Positions 1 to 8,870 of a stretch of DNA of 64,000 bases are shown one piece after another. The DNA is from Cognatiyoonia sediminum (GTDB lineage Bacteria; Pseudomonadota; Alphaproteobacteria; Rhodobacterales; Rhodobacteraceae): the NCBI RefSeq assembly GCF_900129845.1, contig NZ_FQXB01000001.1, forward strand, positions 496,001-560,000, in the 5' to 3' direction. The translations under genes and the position numbers were made by a program. Each line of letters opens with the position of its first letter. Position 1 is the first letter of the stretch. A model generated the notes under the pieces. The model made no database searches and was not told the origin of the DNA. It was given only the letters and a program-made list of their open reading frames with translations.

Positions 1-108
1 GCAGCTGAACCTGTTGTTGAAACGGCAGAGCCGGCACCTGCAGTTGAGGACGCACCTGCCGCCGAAGCTAAGCCTAAGCGAAAAGGCTGGTGGTCGTTGA
101 ACCGATAA
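1..108 (+). CDS. rne: C-terminal fragment, probably ribonuclease E
   Basis: The reading frame enters from the left edge and ends with TAA at 106-108, giving 35 residues. It is rich in Ala, Pro, Glu and Val, then turns basic and ends in RKGWWSLNR. Ribonuclease E/G proteins of Rhodobacteraceae have a long low-complexity Ala/Pro/Glu/Val tail ending in a short basic-aromatic segment, and this looks like one. RNase E is the endonuclease that initiates mRNA decay and processes rRNA. The identification rests on composition and the last residues only, because no catalytic domain lies in the window; another protein with an acidic-basic tail is possible. A strong terminator follows directly. Confidence 0.5.
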   Translation, partial: AAEPVVETAEPAPAVEDAPAAEAKPKRKGWWSLNR

Positions 109-114
109 ACTCAG

Positions 115-141
115 AAACGCCGCCCTTTGGGCGGCGTTTTT
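115..141 (+). terminator. Rho-independent terminator after the first gene
   Basis: An 8-bp perfect GC stem (CGCCGCCC at 118-125 with GGGCGGCG at 129-136, loop TTT) is extended by AAA/TTT and followed by a T run to 141. It lies 7 nt past the stop codon of the partial gene at 1-108 and should end that transcript. Confidence 0.9.
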
Positions 142-255
142 GGTGATGCGGAAAACCCACAACCTAAATCGGGAGACGCCTGTTGGCTTTGCCAATTCTG
201 AAAATTCGCGTGATAGTTGCGACGCTGGTTTTGATATTTTGGAGAGTTTGATTTG

Positions 256-546
256 ATGCCCGCTGTTCCATCGACAAAAATTCTAGGTCTCGTCTTTCTG
301 GGGCTTGCAGGATGCGCTGTTCAAAATACGGATGGTACCGTTTCTGTCCCTAGTGGCGACGTACCCGCCGAAGTTTTGGAAGCAGCGGCACCAAATCAAG
401 ATCTGAGCTTTGTCGAACTACGCGAAAGCGACAACTGCTACTGGTATCGATATCGCGGGCCAGTTGAGACAACGATGCTGCCGCTCAGAACGCGCTCCGG
501 CCGTCCGATTTGTGCTCAGGTTGCAGAAGCAGCGCCTGCAACCTAA
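256..546 (+). CDS. Small predicted lipoprotein of unknown function
   Basis: 96 residues. The N-terminus has a short hydrophobic stretch ending in a lipobox (LAGC, Cys near residue 19), so the protein should be lipidated and anchored in the inner or outer membrane. The mature part has two further cysteines (in NCYWYRYRG and RPICAQV) that could form a disulfide. I chose ATG 256 over the in-frame TTG at 253 because GGAGAG at 241-246 is well spaced from it. The gene ends 7 nt before the convergent L,D-transpeptidase gene. I do not recognise a family. Confidence 0.75.
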   Translation: MPAVPSTKILGLVFLGLAGCAVQNTDGTVSVPSGDVPAEVLEAAAPNQDLSFVELRESDNCYWYRYRGPVETTMLPLRTRSGRPICAQVAEAAPAT

Positions 547-552
547 TCCGGT

Positions 553-1293
553 TTACGTCTCCGCAGGATACAGATGCGCCGTCGATCCCGTTTGCACATT
601 GTCATAAAGATCGATGATGTGGCGCATCACCATGCGCACACAGCCGGAACTTGCGCGACCGCCGATAGAGCGGGGGCTAGGGGTTCCGTGGATGCGCAGG
701 TAGGTGTCGCGGTTGCCAACATAGAGGTACAACGCACGTGATCCAAGAGGGTTGCTTGGCCCGCCGTCCATCCCGTCTTTGAAACGTTCGAATTGTTCTG
801 GCTCACGCTCGATCATCGCGTCGGTTGGGCGCCAAGTTGGCCATTTCGACTTGCGACGGATCGTGTAGACGCCTGGTTCATAGAGGCTGCCGCGCGCAAT
901 CGCGACGCCGTAACGCATCGCGGTTCCGTCTGGCTGAATATGGTAGAGGTAGCGCGCAACTGCATCGACGTGAATGTCGCCAGGTTTGAGGCCGCTATTC
1001 GCTTGCACGCGAACGGGTAAGAACCTTGGGTGCAGACCCCACGGGTTCGAAGTTGCGGGGTCATAGTTGGCTGGTGTCACGCGCGCATCCCAACCATCCC
1101 AATTTGCTGGATTGGAACGAGGCGGGCGCGGAGCAGGGTCCGCTGGCGGCGCAGCAGCGGCCAAAGCCGCTTCTGCTGCGCGTTGTTCTGCAATCTCTTC
1201 GAGGGCTTCCTGCCCTAAGAGGGGTGTTGCGATGGGGCCGGAAAAGAGGGCTGCAGCCCCTCCCATAAATTTGCGTCGTGATGTGGCTGACAT
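553..1293 (-). CDS. L,D-transpeptidase, YkuD domain, Tat-exported
   Basis: 246 residues. The N-terminus has a twin-arginine signal (SRRKFMGGAAAL). After a Pro/Ala-rich linker (about residues 30-65) comes a YkuD catalytic domain, with the conserved HGTPSPRSIGG and SSGCVRM motifs near residues 200-218; the Cys is the nucleophile. YkuD enzymes form 3-3 cross-links in peptidoglycan or attach proteins to it, in the periplasm. The gene faces the small lipoprotein gene at 256-546 convergently and has its own upstream region (1294-1452), in which I see no distinct motif. A second, larger L,D-transpeptidase lies at 51.2 kb. Confidence 0.9.
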   Translation of the reverse strand: MSATSRRKFMGGAAALFSGPIATPLLGQEALEEIAEQRAAEAALAAAAPPADPAPRPPRSNPANWDGWDARVTPANYDPATSNPWGLHPRFLPVRVQANSGLKPGDIHVDAVARYLYHIQPDGTAMRYGVAIARGSLYEPGVYTIRRKSKWPTWRPTDAMIEREPEQFERFKDGMDGGPSNPLGSRALYLYVGNRDTYLRIHGTPSPRSIGGRASSGCVRMVMRHIIDLYDNVQTGSTAHLYPAET

Positions 1294-1452
1294 AACGATG
1301 TTCCCTACAGTTTGGCCTGATTTGGCTAGTATTGACGCCTGTGACCGATAAAATAATCGCTGCTACTTTAGCGGGTGGCGCAGAATTTCCAAATCACATT
1401 TTGTCGTGCGAGGTAAATGGAACCCTAGATGAGGTAGCTGCGTCACGGGGAA

Positions 1453-1677
1453 TTACCCTTTTTCTATCTCATATTTCTGAACGCCGTCTGCGTCTTCTTG
1501 CGAAATAAGAAGATGTCCAGCCTCTGCGCAGAAATGCGGGATATCGACCACAGCGGCAGGATCATCTGCCAAAACGGTCAAAACATCTCCGCTCTGCAAG
1601 GCCTGCAGTCGTTTGCGGGCCTTTAGCACGGGAAGGGGGCACAAAAGGCCCGTTGCATCTAAGGTTTGGTCGCTCAT
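1453..1677 (-). CDS. tusA: TusA/SirA-family sulfurtransferase-like protein
   Basis: 74 residues from ATG 1677. The N-terminal motif GLLCPLPVLKARK carries the CPxP signature of the TusA family, whose Cys carries persulfide sulfur for tRNA thiolation, molybdenum cofactor synthesis or other sulfur relays. Length matches the family (70-80). A longer frame from 1716 adds 13 residues unlike TusA, so the internal ATG is preferred. The gene is divergent from ccdA at 1785, about 107 nt away; both proteins deal with thiol or sulfur chemistry, but shared control is inference. Which relay it serves cannot be told from sequence. Confidence 0.85.
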   Translation of the reverse strand: MSDQTLDATGLLCPLPVLKARKRLQALQSGDVLTVLADDPAAVVDIPHFCAEAGHLLISQEDADGVQKYEIEKG

Positions 1678-1784
1678 AGGGCGCGACCTAAGCGTCATGT
1701 TACAGTTTGTAAACACAAGCGTGACATCAGATTGGGTGACGCGGGCGAAAGGTTAGATTATCTGACGTTCAAGGAGTATTCATC

Positions 1785-2537
1785 TTGGACGCAGTGACAC
1801 TACTCGACGCGACTTTATTGCCTGCTATCGCTATCGCGGTGTTTGCGGGGCTTTTGTCGTTCCTGAGCCCCTGCGTTCTTCCGATTGTACCGCCGTATCT
1901 TGCTTATATGGGCGGCGTTTCGGTCGGCGATATGGATGAAGAACGCGCCGCGCGGAAACGGGTGTTTACCGCGGCCTTATTCTTCGTTCTGGGTCTATCC
2001 ACGGTCTTCATCTTCCTCGGGATGGCTGTCTCTGCCGTTGGGCGTGCATTCCTGCAATATCAGGATTGGTTTATTTATGGTGCTGGCATCATTGTCGTAA
2101 TCTTTGGATTGCACTTTCTGGGGGTCTTCCGGATCGGTTTTTTGCAAAAAGAGGCCCGTTTAGATGCCGGCGACCGAGGTGGGTCATCCTTTGGAGCGTA
2201 TGTTTTGGGCTTGGCCTTTGCCTTTGGTTGGACGCCTTGCATCGGGCCAATTTTGGGAGCGATTCTTGGTCTTGCCGCGTCGGAGGCTGACGTGGCGCGT
2301 GGGACAACATTACTTGCAGCCTACGCGCTTGGGCTTGGCATACCGTTTTTGTTGGTTGCCGCCTTCTTCCCTCGACTGAAAGGGGCAATGGCTTGGATGA
2401 AGCGCCATATGGTGGCAATTGAACGCGTATCCGGCGTTTTGTTGGTAACGGTTGGCGTTCTGATGCTGACCGGTCAATTCACGGCGTTAAGCTATTGGCT
2501 GTTTGAAAAATTCCCAGCTTTGGCAGTCCTCGGATAA
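1785..2537 (+). CDS. ccdA: Cytochrome c biogenesis protein CcdA
   Basis: 250 residues with about six membrane segments. The first helix holds the conserved Pro-Cys motif (FLSPCVLPIVPPYLAYMGG) and the fourth the paired motif GWTPCIGPILG. CcdA is the short form of DsbD: it carries electrons from cytoplasmic thioredoxin across the inner membrane to periplasmic thiol proteins used for cytochrome c maturation. The start is a TTG, supported by AAGGAG at 1771-1776 with 8-nt spacing and by there being no better start. Its 3' end is about 58 nt before the next gene on the same strand. Confidence 0.93.
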   Translation: MDAVTLLDATLLPAIAIAVFAGLLSFLSPCVLPIVPPYLAYMGGVSVGDMDEERAARKRVFTAALFFVLGLSTVFIFLGMAVSAVGRAFLQYQDWFIYGAGIIVVIFGLHFLGVFRIGFLQKEARLDAGDRGGSSFGAYVLGLAFAFGWTPCIGPILGAILGLAASEADVARGTTLLAAYALGLGIPFLLVAAFFPRLKGAMAWMKRHMVAIERVSGVLLVTVGVLMLTGQFTALSYWLFEKFPALAVLG

Positions 2538-2595
2538 GCGCTTAATTTCGCCACAACCTCGGTATAGGGTCGTTTGGAATCCAGCTGGGTGGGCG

Positions 2596-3846
2596 ATGGA
2601 TAACGGCACAGAAACTTCGGTTAAACGACGCCAGGTCTTTTATATACCTGGCTACGATCCCTTTCCGCCGCGGCGGTATCGAGAGCTGTATCGCACCGAA
2701 AGTGCAGCTCAGGCGAAGATCAGCGGGTACGAGATAGGCGTGGCTGGGAAGCCGAAAGATGACGGTTATGGCTGGCGCGCGGCTGCGAAAATCGACGGAT
2801 CGACGACTGTTGCGGATATTGATGTTTTGATCTGGTCAGACATCGTGCGCGACAGCATGTCGAATTCGATTCCAGCGACCTATTGGCAGATGCTGCGGAC
2901 CAGTTGGATTTACATCACGTCGGGCACGTTGCGCCGGTTGATGTGGATGCGCAAAGGGCCGGTGATTGCGGCGCTCTATCCGGTCGGGATGTTGATCTTG
3001 CAATTGCTCGTTGGGCTGTTGCTGGGGTGGTTTGTTGCATCCGTGGTGGAGGGCATCGTTGCAAGCGTCATCGGCCTATTTGGCTGGAGCGTCCGGTTTC
3101 CTTGGTTTGTGTCGTGGCCAATTGTTCTGGCTATTTGCTGGCTTGTTTTACGGTTTTGCCAATCGAAGGACCGTAAGACCTACGCCTATTATCTGATGTA
3201 CGACTACGCGTTTTCGGCCGGATTGAAGGGGGACACGCGGCCGGAATTGAAGGAACGCATGGCTGAGTTCGAAGCGCGGATTTCCGAAGCGCTGAGATCG
3301 GATGTGGATGAGGTTCTTGTTGTCGGCCATTCATCTGGGGCGCATTTGGCGATTTCGATACTGGCAGCGGTTTTGCGTTCGTCGCCTCCTCGTAAGAATG
3401 GACCCAAGTTGGGATTGCTCACGTTGGGGCAGGTTGTCCCGATGGTGTCATTTCTTCCCAAGGCGACGGCGCTAAGGGCGGACCTCAACTATATAGCGAC
3501 CAGTGAGGCGATCACATGGATCGATGTTTCTGCACCGGGCGATGGGTGTTGCTTTGCTTTGTGCGATCCAGTGGCGGTGAGCGGTGTGGCTGACAGCGAT
3601 CAGAAATGGCCCATCGTCATTTCCGCGGCCTTTACCCAAACCTTGGCGCCAGAGCGTTGGGAGGAACTTAAACGCAAGTATTTTAGGTTACATTTTCAGT
3701 ATCTTTGTAGTTTCGACCGCCCCAAGGATTACGACTATTTCCAGATCACATGCGGGCCGCGCACTCTTGCGGATCGCTATCGTGGGCGGGCATCCTCGAA
3801 ATCGAGGATCGACGTTGTGGCGTCAAAGTATACAACAATGGAATGA
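2596..3846 (+). CDS. Alpha/beta-hydrolase-like membrane protein, coupled to a P450
   Basis: 416 residues from ATG 2596 (an upstream frame from 2503 would overlap ccdA). The start has VFYIPGYDPFPPRRY, like the first strand and oxyanion region of an alpha/beta hydrolase. Residues about 121-190 are two or three membrane helices. GHSSGAH follows at about 243, a classical nucleophile-elbow Gly-x-Ser-x-Gly. A candidate acid/base pair is not obvious. So it is probably an inner-membrane-anchored serine hydrolase-like protein, with the catalytic fold split by the membrane segment. Its stop overlaps the start of the P450 gene (ATGA at 3843-3846), so the two are translationally coupled. The substrate is unknown. 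Confidence 0.65.
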   Translation: MDNGTETSVKRRQVFYIPGYDPFPPRRYRELYRTESAAQAKISGYEIGVAGKPKDDGYGWRAAAKIDGSTTVADIDVLIWSDIVRDSMSNSIPATYWQMLRTSWIYITSGTLRRLMWMRKGPVIAALYPVGMLILQLLVGLLLGWFVASVVEGIVASVIGLFGWSVRFPWFVSWPIVLAICWLVLRFCQSKDRKTYAYYLMYDYAFSAGLKGDTRPELKERMAEFEARISEALRSDVDEVLVVGHSSGAHLAISILAAVLRSSPPRKNGPKLGLLTLGQVVPMVSFLPKATALRADLNYIATSEAITWIDVSAPGDGCCFALCDPVAVSGVADSDQKWPIVISAAFTQTLAPERWEELKRKYFRLHFQYLCSFDRPKDYDYFQITCGPRTLADRYRGRASSKSRIDVVASKYTTME

Positions 3847-5195
3847 CACGACCGCCGAAACCAGATCATCGACCGGAGACGGTAAGCCTTTGGCAGCACC
3901 TTCGACTTTTTCGGCGTGATATTCTGTCGGCCCAGCCTGAGAAACTCTATCGTGCGTGGATGGCTGAATTTCGGACGCCTTTCTTTCGAAGTTTTCTTGT
4001 CAATGATCCTGAGGTCATCAAAACCGTGTTGAAGGATCGGCCTGATGATTTTCCAAAGTCAGAACGGGTTGGCGTCGGATTGCGGCCTTTGCTTGGGAAC
4101 TCGGTATTCCTCACCAACGGTGAAGAGTGGAAGCGGCAACGGCGGATCATTGATCCGGCTTTTGAAGGTGGGCGACTGAAATCGGCCTTTCCGGCGATCC
4201 TAAGTGCGGGAGAGGCGGCGGTTGATCGTTTGCGTCCTCTGGCGAATGGCGCAACCGTTGATGTGGAGCCAATCACCTCGCATTTGGCGGCGGATGTGAT
4301 TTTCCGAAGCCTTTTTTCGATCCCGATTGAAGATGAGCTGGCAACTAGAACCTTTGAGGCGTTCCGCGCCCACCAGCGCAGCCAACCCATCGTGAATCTT
4401 TCGGCTTTTTTATCCGGTCCGAATTGGATGCCAAAGCTATTCCGCAAAGAGACCACCGAGACAGCGGAAGAGATTAGGGGTCTGATTGCGAAGCTGGTTG
4501 AGCGTCGGGCGGATCGGATTGCGAAGGGGAGTGCGCCAGACGATCTTGCGACCAAGATTATGACGATGAAAGACCCGGAGACGGGTGAGGGGTTCAGCAG
4601 TGACGAAATCGTCGATCAGGTCGCGATCTTCTTTCTGGCGGGGCATGAGACTTCGGCAGCGGCGCTGTCGTGGGCGCTGTATCTATTGGCGCTTGATCCC
4701 GAATGGCAGGAGAGGCTGCGTGACGAAGCAAGTGAGTTCTCGGGTGAATTTGCGGGATTGTCGAAGTTGGCCGTTACAAGGGACGTTTTCCGCGAGACGC
4801 TACGGCTTTATCCGCCAGTGCCAATGATGGTGCGGGAGGCCGCGCAGCCTGAGATTTTTCGAAAAAGACCGGTTCCAAAATCATCTCAGATCATCGTATC
4901 GCCTTGGCATCTTCACCGCCAAAATCGGCTTTGGGGCGATCCCGATGAATTTAGGCCCGACCGATGGTCCTCTCCCAATGGAAAGGAGTGTTCTCAGAAG
5001 GCCTATTTGCCGTTCTCGGCCGGACCGCGCGTATGCACTGGCGCTGGGTTTGCGATGATGGAAGGGGTGTTGTTGCTTTCGAAACTGGTCGGTGCATTCG
5101 CCTTTGAAGTCGACAATAGCCGTCCACCAGTGCCCGTTGCTCAATTGACGGTGCGGAGCAAGGATGGAATTTTCCTAAAAATCCGACCGGCCTAG
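3843..5195 (+). CDS. Cytochrome P450
   Basis: 450 residues. P450 hallmarks are in order: I-helix oxygen-binding motif AGHETSAAA near residue 266, the ExxR pair in RETLRLYPP near 318, and the haem loop FSAGPRVCTG with the axial Cys at 398. Length is normal for a soluble bacterial class I P450. It would hydroxylate or epoxidise an organic substrate using electrons from a ferredoxin and reductase; neither is encoded next to it. The start ATG 3843 lies in the stop codon of the upstream hydrolase-like gene, which argues against the longer frame from 3750. Its TAG overlaps the stop of the convergent gene at 5192 (CTAG). The CYP family cannot be assigned by eye. Confidence 0.95.
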   Translation: MTRPPKPDHRPETVSLWQHLRLFRRDILSAQPEKLYRAWMAEFRTPFFRSFLVNDPEVIKTVLKDRPDDFPKSERVGVGLRPLLGNSVFLTNGEEWKRQRRIIDPAFEGGRLKSAFPAILSAGEAAVDRLRPLANGATVDVEPITSHLAADVIFRSLFSIPIEDELATRTFEAFRAHQRSQPIVNLSAFLSGPNWMPKLFRKETTETAEEIRGLIAKLVERRADRIAKGSAPDDLATKIMTMKDPETGEGFSSDEIVDQVAIFFLAGHETSAAALSWALYLLALDPEWQERLRDEASEFSGEFAGLSKLAVTRDVFRETLRLYPPVPMMVREAAQPEIFRKRPVPKSSQIIVSPWHLHRQNRLWGDPDEFRPDRWSSPNGKECSQKAYLPFSAGPRVCTGAGFAMMEGVLLLSKLVGAFAFEVDNSRPPVPVAQLTVRSKDGIFLKIRPA

Positions 5196-5410
5196 CGGCT
5201 TTGTAGATCTTCCAGCACAAAGACGCGGATCGCGGACGCAAGGCCTACGTCGCCGCGCGCCTCGTCAATTTCTGCGGCAAGACCGTTGATGGTCTTGCCC
5301 GTTCTTTCAGCAATGACTTTGAACTCTTTCCAAAACGCATCTTCGAGCGACACGCTGGTCCGATGCTGCTGTAGGGTCAGTGAGCGTTTGACGGGGCGGC
5401 CGCTACTCAT
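5192..5410 (-). CDS. Ribbon-helix-helix domain protein
   Basis: 72 residues from ATG 5410. It contains the pattern RSLTLQQHRTSVSLEDAFWKEF followed by two helices, which matches the alphaproteobacterial ribbon-helix-helix family (RHH_4 type). Such proteins are usually small DNA-binding regulators, but no target is known here. The start codon lies inside the end of the DUF4169 gene (7-nt overlap around 5403-5410), making it the last gene of a fumC-DUF4169-RHH operon. Its stop interlocks with that of the convergent P450 gene. A longer frame back to 5467 would cover most of DUF4169 and is unlikely. Confidence 0.8.
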   Translation of the reverse strand: MSSGRPVKRSLTLQQHRTSVSLEDAFWKEFKVIAERTGKTINGLAAEIDEARGDVGLASAIRVFVLEDLQSR

Positions 5411-5579
5411 CTTCGAACTTGAGTTCCGACAGGCGCTTGCTCGCCTGTTCTTGCTGCGTCGCCTCAAGCAGTCGCTGCGCTTTGGTCCGTCCGTATTTCA
5501 CAGCGTTTTTGTTAGCGCGGGCTTTTGCATCGTCCCGCGCTTTCGCCTTTCGGGCCTTGTTCAGATTAATCGGCTTCAT
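5403..5579 (-). CDS. DUF4169 family small basic protein
   Basis: 58 residues, below a 60-codon cut-off. The protein starts [15 protein letters not shown], is strongly basic in the first half and acidic at the end (KFEDE). I recognise this as the DUF4169 type found beside fumC in Rhodobacteraceae. Its ATG overlaps the fumC stop (ATGA at 5576-5579), and its own TAG overlaps the start of the ribbon-helix-helix gene, so all three are translationally coupled. The function is unknown. The basic coil could bind nucleic acid, but that is speculation. Confidence 0.8.
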   Translation of the reverse strand: MKPINLNKARKAKARDDAKARANKNAVKYGRTKAQRLLEATQQEQASKRLSELKFEDE

Positions 5580-6967
5580 TTCGGGCCGATCATATCCTCA
5601 GGACGGACAACTTTGTCGAAGGTTTCTTCATCAACAAAGCCGAGCTTGATCGCTTCTTCTTTCAGTGTAGTGCGGTTCTTATGCGCTGTCTTCGCGACCG
5701 TCGTAGCATTGTCGTAGCCAATCGTCGGGGCAAGCGCTGTGACGAGCATAAGGCTTTCGCGCAACAATTGCTCAATCCGGCCTTCGTCGGCTTTGATGCC
5801 AACGACACAGTTATCGGTGAAGGCAGAGGCCGCATCACCGATCAATTGCATCGATTGCAGCACGTTATAAGCCATCATTGGCTTCATCACGTTGAGTTCA
5901 AAATGCCCTTGCGATCCGGCAAAGCCCACGGCGGCGTCATTGCCCATGACATGGGCACAAACTTGCGTAATTGCCTCAACCTGTGTTGGGTTCACTTTGC
6001 CTGGCATAATGGAGGAGCCAGGTTCGTTTTCAGGCAACATCAACTCACTTAGGCCACAGCGCGGGCCGGAGCCGAGGAAACGGATGTCGCAGGCGATTTT
6101 GTAGAGGCTCGCCGCAACTGTTTTCAACGCGCCGGACATTTCGACCAAGGCGTCATGTGCGGCGAGAGCTTCGAATTTGTTGGGCGCTGTGACGAAGGGC
6201 AGGCCGGTGATCTCTGCCATGTTCTTGGCAACCGTTTCGCCCCAGCCCTTAGGCGTGTTCAGGCCGGTTCCAACAGCCGTACCACCCTGAGCCAGTTCAT
6301 AGATCGCCGGCAACGCGGCTTTGACGCGGCGCAGGCCCATTGCGACTTGATGAACGTAGCCGCTGAATTCCTGACCCAATGTAAGGGGGGTGGCGTCCAT
6401 CGTATGTGTGCGGCCGATTTTGATGATGTGATCGAACTCGGCTTGCTTTGCCGCGAGAGCGGCGTGGAGTTTTTCCAAGCCGGGGATCAGAACGTCATGG
6501 GCAGTCGTGGCTACGGCGATGTGCATTGCAGTTGGGAAGGTGTCGTTTGACGATTGACCCATGTTGCAATGGTCATTCGGATGCACCGGCTCTTTCGATC
6601 CAATCTCACCGCCCAAAATTTCAATAGCGCGGTTTGAGATCACCTCGTTCGCATTCATATTGGACTGCGTGCCCGATCCGGTTTGCCAAACAACGAGCGG
6701 GAAATGGTCATCGAGCTTGCCCGCCACCACTTCCGAGGCCGCTTCGATCATCGCGTCGGCTTTTTCTGCGTCTAGCTTGCCACGTTCTTTGTTGGCCATC
6801 GCACAGGCTTGTTTGATGACACCTAAGGCCCGAACAATCGCAACAGGCTGCTTTTCCCAACCGATCGGGAAGTTTTGAAGCGAGCGCTGGGTTTGTGCGC
6901 CCCAATAGCGGTCTGCTGGGACTTCTAAAGGGCCAAAGCTGTCGGTTTCTGTGCGGGTTTCGGACAT
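5576..6967 (-). CDS. fumC: Fumarate hydratase, class II
   Basis: 463 residues. The class II fumarase/aspartase signature [13 protein letters not shown] is present near residue 318, along with the usual N-terminal [18 protein letters not shown] and the middle [16 protein letters not shown]. The enzyme hydrates fumarate to L-malate in the TCA cycle, is iron-independent and works as a cytosolic homotetramer. I chose ATG 6967 because it has a GGAGA motif a few bases upstream, although the frame is open to 6994. It is the first gene of an operon with the DUF4169 and ribbon-helix-helix genes. Confidence 0.97.
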   Translation of the reverse strand: MSETRTETDSFGPLEVPADRYWGAQTQRSLQNFPIGWEKQPVAIVRALGVIKQACAMANKERGKLDAEKADAMIEAASEVVAGKLDDHFPLVVWQTGSGTQSNMNANEVISNRAIEILGGEIGSKEPVHPNDHCNMGQSSNDTFPTAMHIAVATTAHDVLIPGLEKLHAALAAKQAEFDHIIKIGRTHTMDATPLTLGQEFSGYVHQVAMGLRRVKAALPAIYELAQGGTAVGTGLNTPKGWGETVAKNMAEITGLPFVTAPNKFEALAAHDALVEMSGALKTVAASLYKIACDIRFLGSGPRCGLSELMLPENEPGSSIMPGKVNPTQVEAITQVCAHVMGNDAAVGFAGSQGHFELNVMKPMMAYNVLQSMQLIGDAASAFTDNCVVGIKADEGRIEQLLRESLMLVTALAPTIGYDNATTVAKTAHKNRTTLKEEAIKLGFVDEETFDKVVRPEDMIGPK

Positions 6968-7031
6968 CGAGGTCTCCGTCATCAAGGATTTCAACCTTGA
7001 TTAGCCAGCGCCCCGATAAAGCGCAATGGCG

Positions 7032-7502
7032 CTATTTGCGGAATTGATCCAAAGAGACGACTTCGGCCTCTGTTGGCGGGGCTTCGGGTTCTTCGGCCAT
7101 CTCTTCCATAGGCGCCTCTTCGACTTCGTCTTCCTCGTCTTCGTCTTCCTCTTGCGTCTCAAAGCGAAGGCCAAATTCGACAGATGGATCGACGAAGGTT
7201 TTGATCGCGTCGTAGGGGATATACATCGGTTCGGGGTTTTCGCCGAAGTTAAGCGTGATCGAGAACCCTTCGTCGGTTACGTCTAAATTGTCGAACCAAT
7301 GCTGGATGACAATCGTCATTTCACCGGGATAGCGATCAGACAACCAGTCTGCCAGTTCGACATCCGGATGGAGCGTATCGAAGGTAATGAAGAAATGATG
7401 TTCGCCGGGTAGGCCATTCTGCTGAATGTCGGTCAAGACGTTTTGGATCAGGCTGCGCATGGCCCTATGCATCAAGTTTCCGTAGTCGATGCGACGTGAC
7501 AT
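7032..7502 (-). CDS. sspB: SspB family protein, ClpX adaptor
   Basis: 156 residues from ATG 7502. The first about 115 residues (SRRIDYGNLMHRAMRSLIQ..., HHFFITFDT..., MTIVIQHWFDNL...) match the alphaproteobacterial SspB fold, which tethers ssrA-tagged proteins to ClpXP. The tail from about 118 is very acidic (a Glu/Asp run) and ends in VSLDQFRK, consistent with the flexible tail whose tip docks on ClpX. The ssrA gene that supplies the tag is in this same window at about 10.1-10.4 kb. Upstream frame residues to 7538 do not fit the family. Confidence 0.93.
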   Translation of the reverse strand: MSRRIDYGNLMHRAMRSLIQNVLTDIQQNGLPGEHHFFITFDTLHPDVELADWLSDRYPGEMTIVIQHWFDNLDVTDEGFSITLNFGENPEPMYIPYDAIKTFVDPSVEFGLRFETQEEDEDEEDEVEEAPMEEMAEEPEAPPTEAEVVSLDQFRK

Positions 7503-7565
7503 CTTGAGCACCCCTGTCCGTTGTCGTGACGTCAGCATAGTGGATTCGGGTCTGGTTGAAAGGGG

Positions 7566-8834
7566 CTATGCGCCGATTGCCCAGCCCAAACCGAATGACG
7601 CCAATGAGCAGAGGATCAAAACACGCCAAAGCGGTTGTTTTGCGAACAACAAAATGACGGCGGCCAAAACGGCGACCATGACGGCGGCAATGTTGATAGA
7701 AGACAGGTTGGGACTGAGGACGTTGAACGGACCAATGGTGACGTCGTCAAAAAATACCTGAACAGCGAACCAGAGTGAAAGATTTGCGATGACGCCAACG
7801 ACCGCAGCGGTGATGCCCTTCAACGCCGCTTGAAGTCGCGGCTGGCCAGAAAGCCATTCGATGTAAGGTGCGCCTGCGAAAATCCATATAAAGCAGGGCA
7901 CAAACGTGACCCACAAGGTCATCAGGCCAGCGGCAATTGCGATACCTATCCCGCCTTCTGACAAGCCAGCGAGTATGGCAACGAATTGCGTTACCAGAAT
8001 GAGCGGGCCGGGGGTGGTTTCGGCTAGACCGAGCGCGTCCAGCATCTCATTCGGGGCAAGCCAGCCGAAATCTGTGACGACCACCTGCGTCATATAGGCG
8101 AGAACGGCATAGGCTCCGCCGAAAGAGACGACAGCGAGTTTTGAAAAAAAGAGGCCGATTTCGGTCAGGAAGTTGGCGTCAAGGGCTATCGCCAAAACCA
8201 AAGGGAGTGCCCAGATGAGGCCGCTGATCACGATAACCGGAAGCACTCCTTTGCGCGAAACCGGTTTGACTTGTCCGTTTGGTGGCAAGGTTTTGAAACC
8301 GAACCAGCCGATACATGCTGCCACAGCAATGACTAACGGAAAAGGAAGGGCAAACACATAGAGCGAAAAAAAGGATAAGGCTGCGATCACGAACGCCAGT
8401 GGCCCTGTCAGCGCCTTTTGAGAGACCTTACGCAAGGCATCCACGACGATTACCACGACTGCTGCCTGTATCCCCAAAAAGAGCGATTGCGCCCAAGGTT
8501 GATTTCCGAATGTGCCATAAGCGATGGCCAGCATGGCGATCACAATGGCCCCAGGTAGGACAAAGAGGCCACCGGCGATCAAACCGCCTGTGATACCGCG
8601 CTGCTGCCAGCCGGAATAGGTGGCGAGTTGCATTGCCTCAGGCCCTGGAAGGAGCATGCAGAAGGAGAGGGCTCTCAAGAACTCTTCTTCCGTCAACCAA
8701 TCTCGGTTTTCGACCAGTTCTTTGTGCATCAATGCAATCTGTGCTGCAGGGCCACCAAAGGATTGGAGGCCGATGCGTCCGAAAATCCGAAAGAGATCTG
8801 CGTAACTTGGCACGTTCCGTTTGCCCTCAAACAC
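7566..8834 (-). CDS. chrA: Chromate transporter, CHR family
   Basis: 422 residues with about ten to twelve membrane segments, in the bidomain (long-chain) CHR arrangement. The N-half has the conserved GLQSFGGPAAQIALMH and LLPGPEAMQLATYSGW motifs; the C-half repeats the pattern with VVSFGGAYAVLAYM and ETTPGPLILVTQFV. Characterised members expel chromate, but many CHR proteins in unpolluted bacteria have unknown natural substrates. No chrB regulator or chromate reductase lies beside it, so a role in chromate resistance is only a family-based guess. Confidence 0.93.
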   Translation of the reverse strand: MFEGKRNVPSYADLFRIFGRIGLQSFGGPAAQIALMHKELVENRDWLTEEEFLRALSFCMLLPGPEAMQLATYSGWQQRGITGGLIAGGLFVLPGAIVIAMLAIAYGTFGNQPWAQSLFLGIQAAVVVIVVDALRKVSQKALTGPLAFVIAALSFFSLYVFALPFPLVIAVAACIGWFGFKTLPPNGQVKPVSRKGVLPVIVISGLIWALPLVLAIALDANFLTEIGLFFSKLAVVSFGGAYAVLAYMTQVVVTDFGWLAPNEMLDALGLAETTPGPLILVTQFVAILAGLSEGGIGIAIAAGLMTLWVTFVPCFIWIFAGAPYIEWLSGQPRLQAALKGITAAVVGVIANLSLWFAVQVFFDDVTIGPFNVLSPNLSSINIAAVMVAVLAAVILLFAKQPLWRVLILCSLASFGLGWAIGA

Positions 8835-8870
8835 CAGTTGAAGACTGTGTGACCAGCAAGGTGTTATGCG

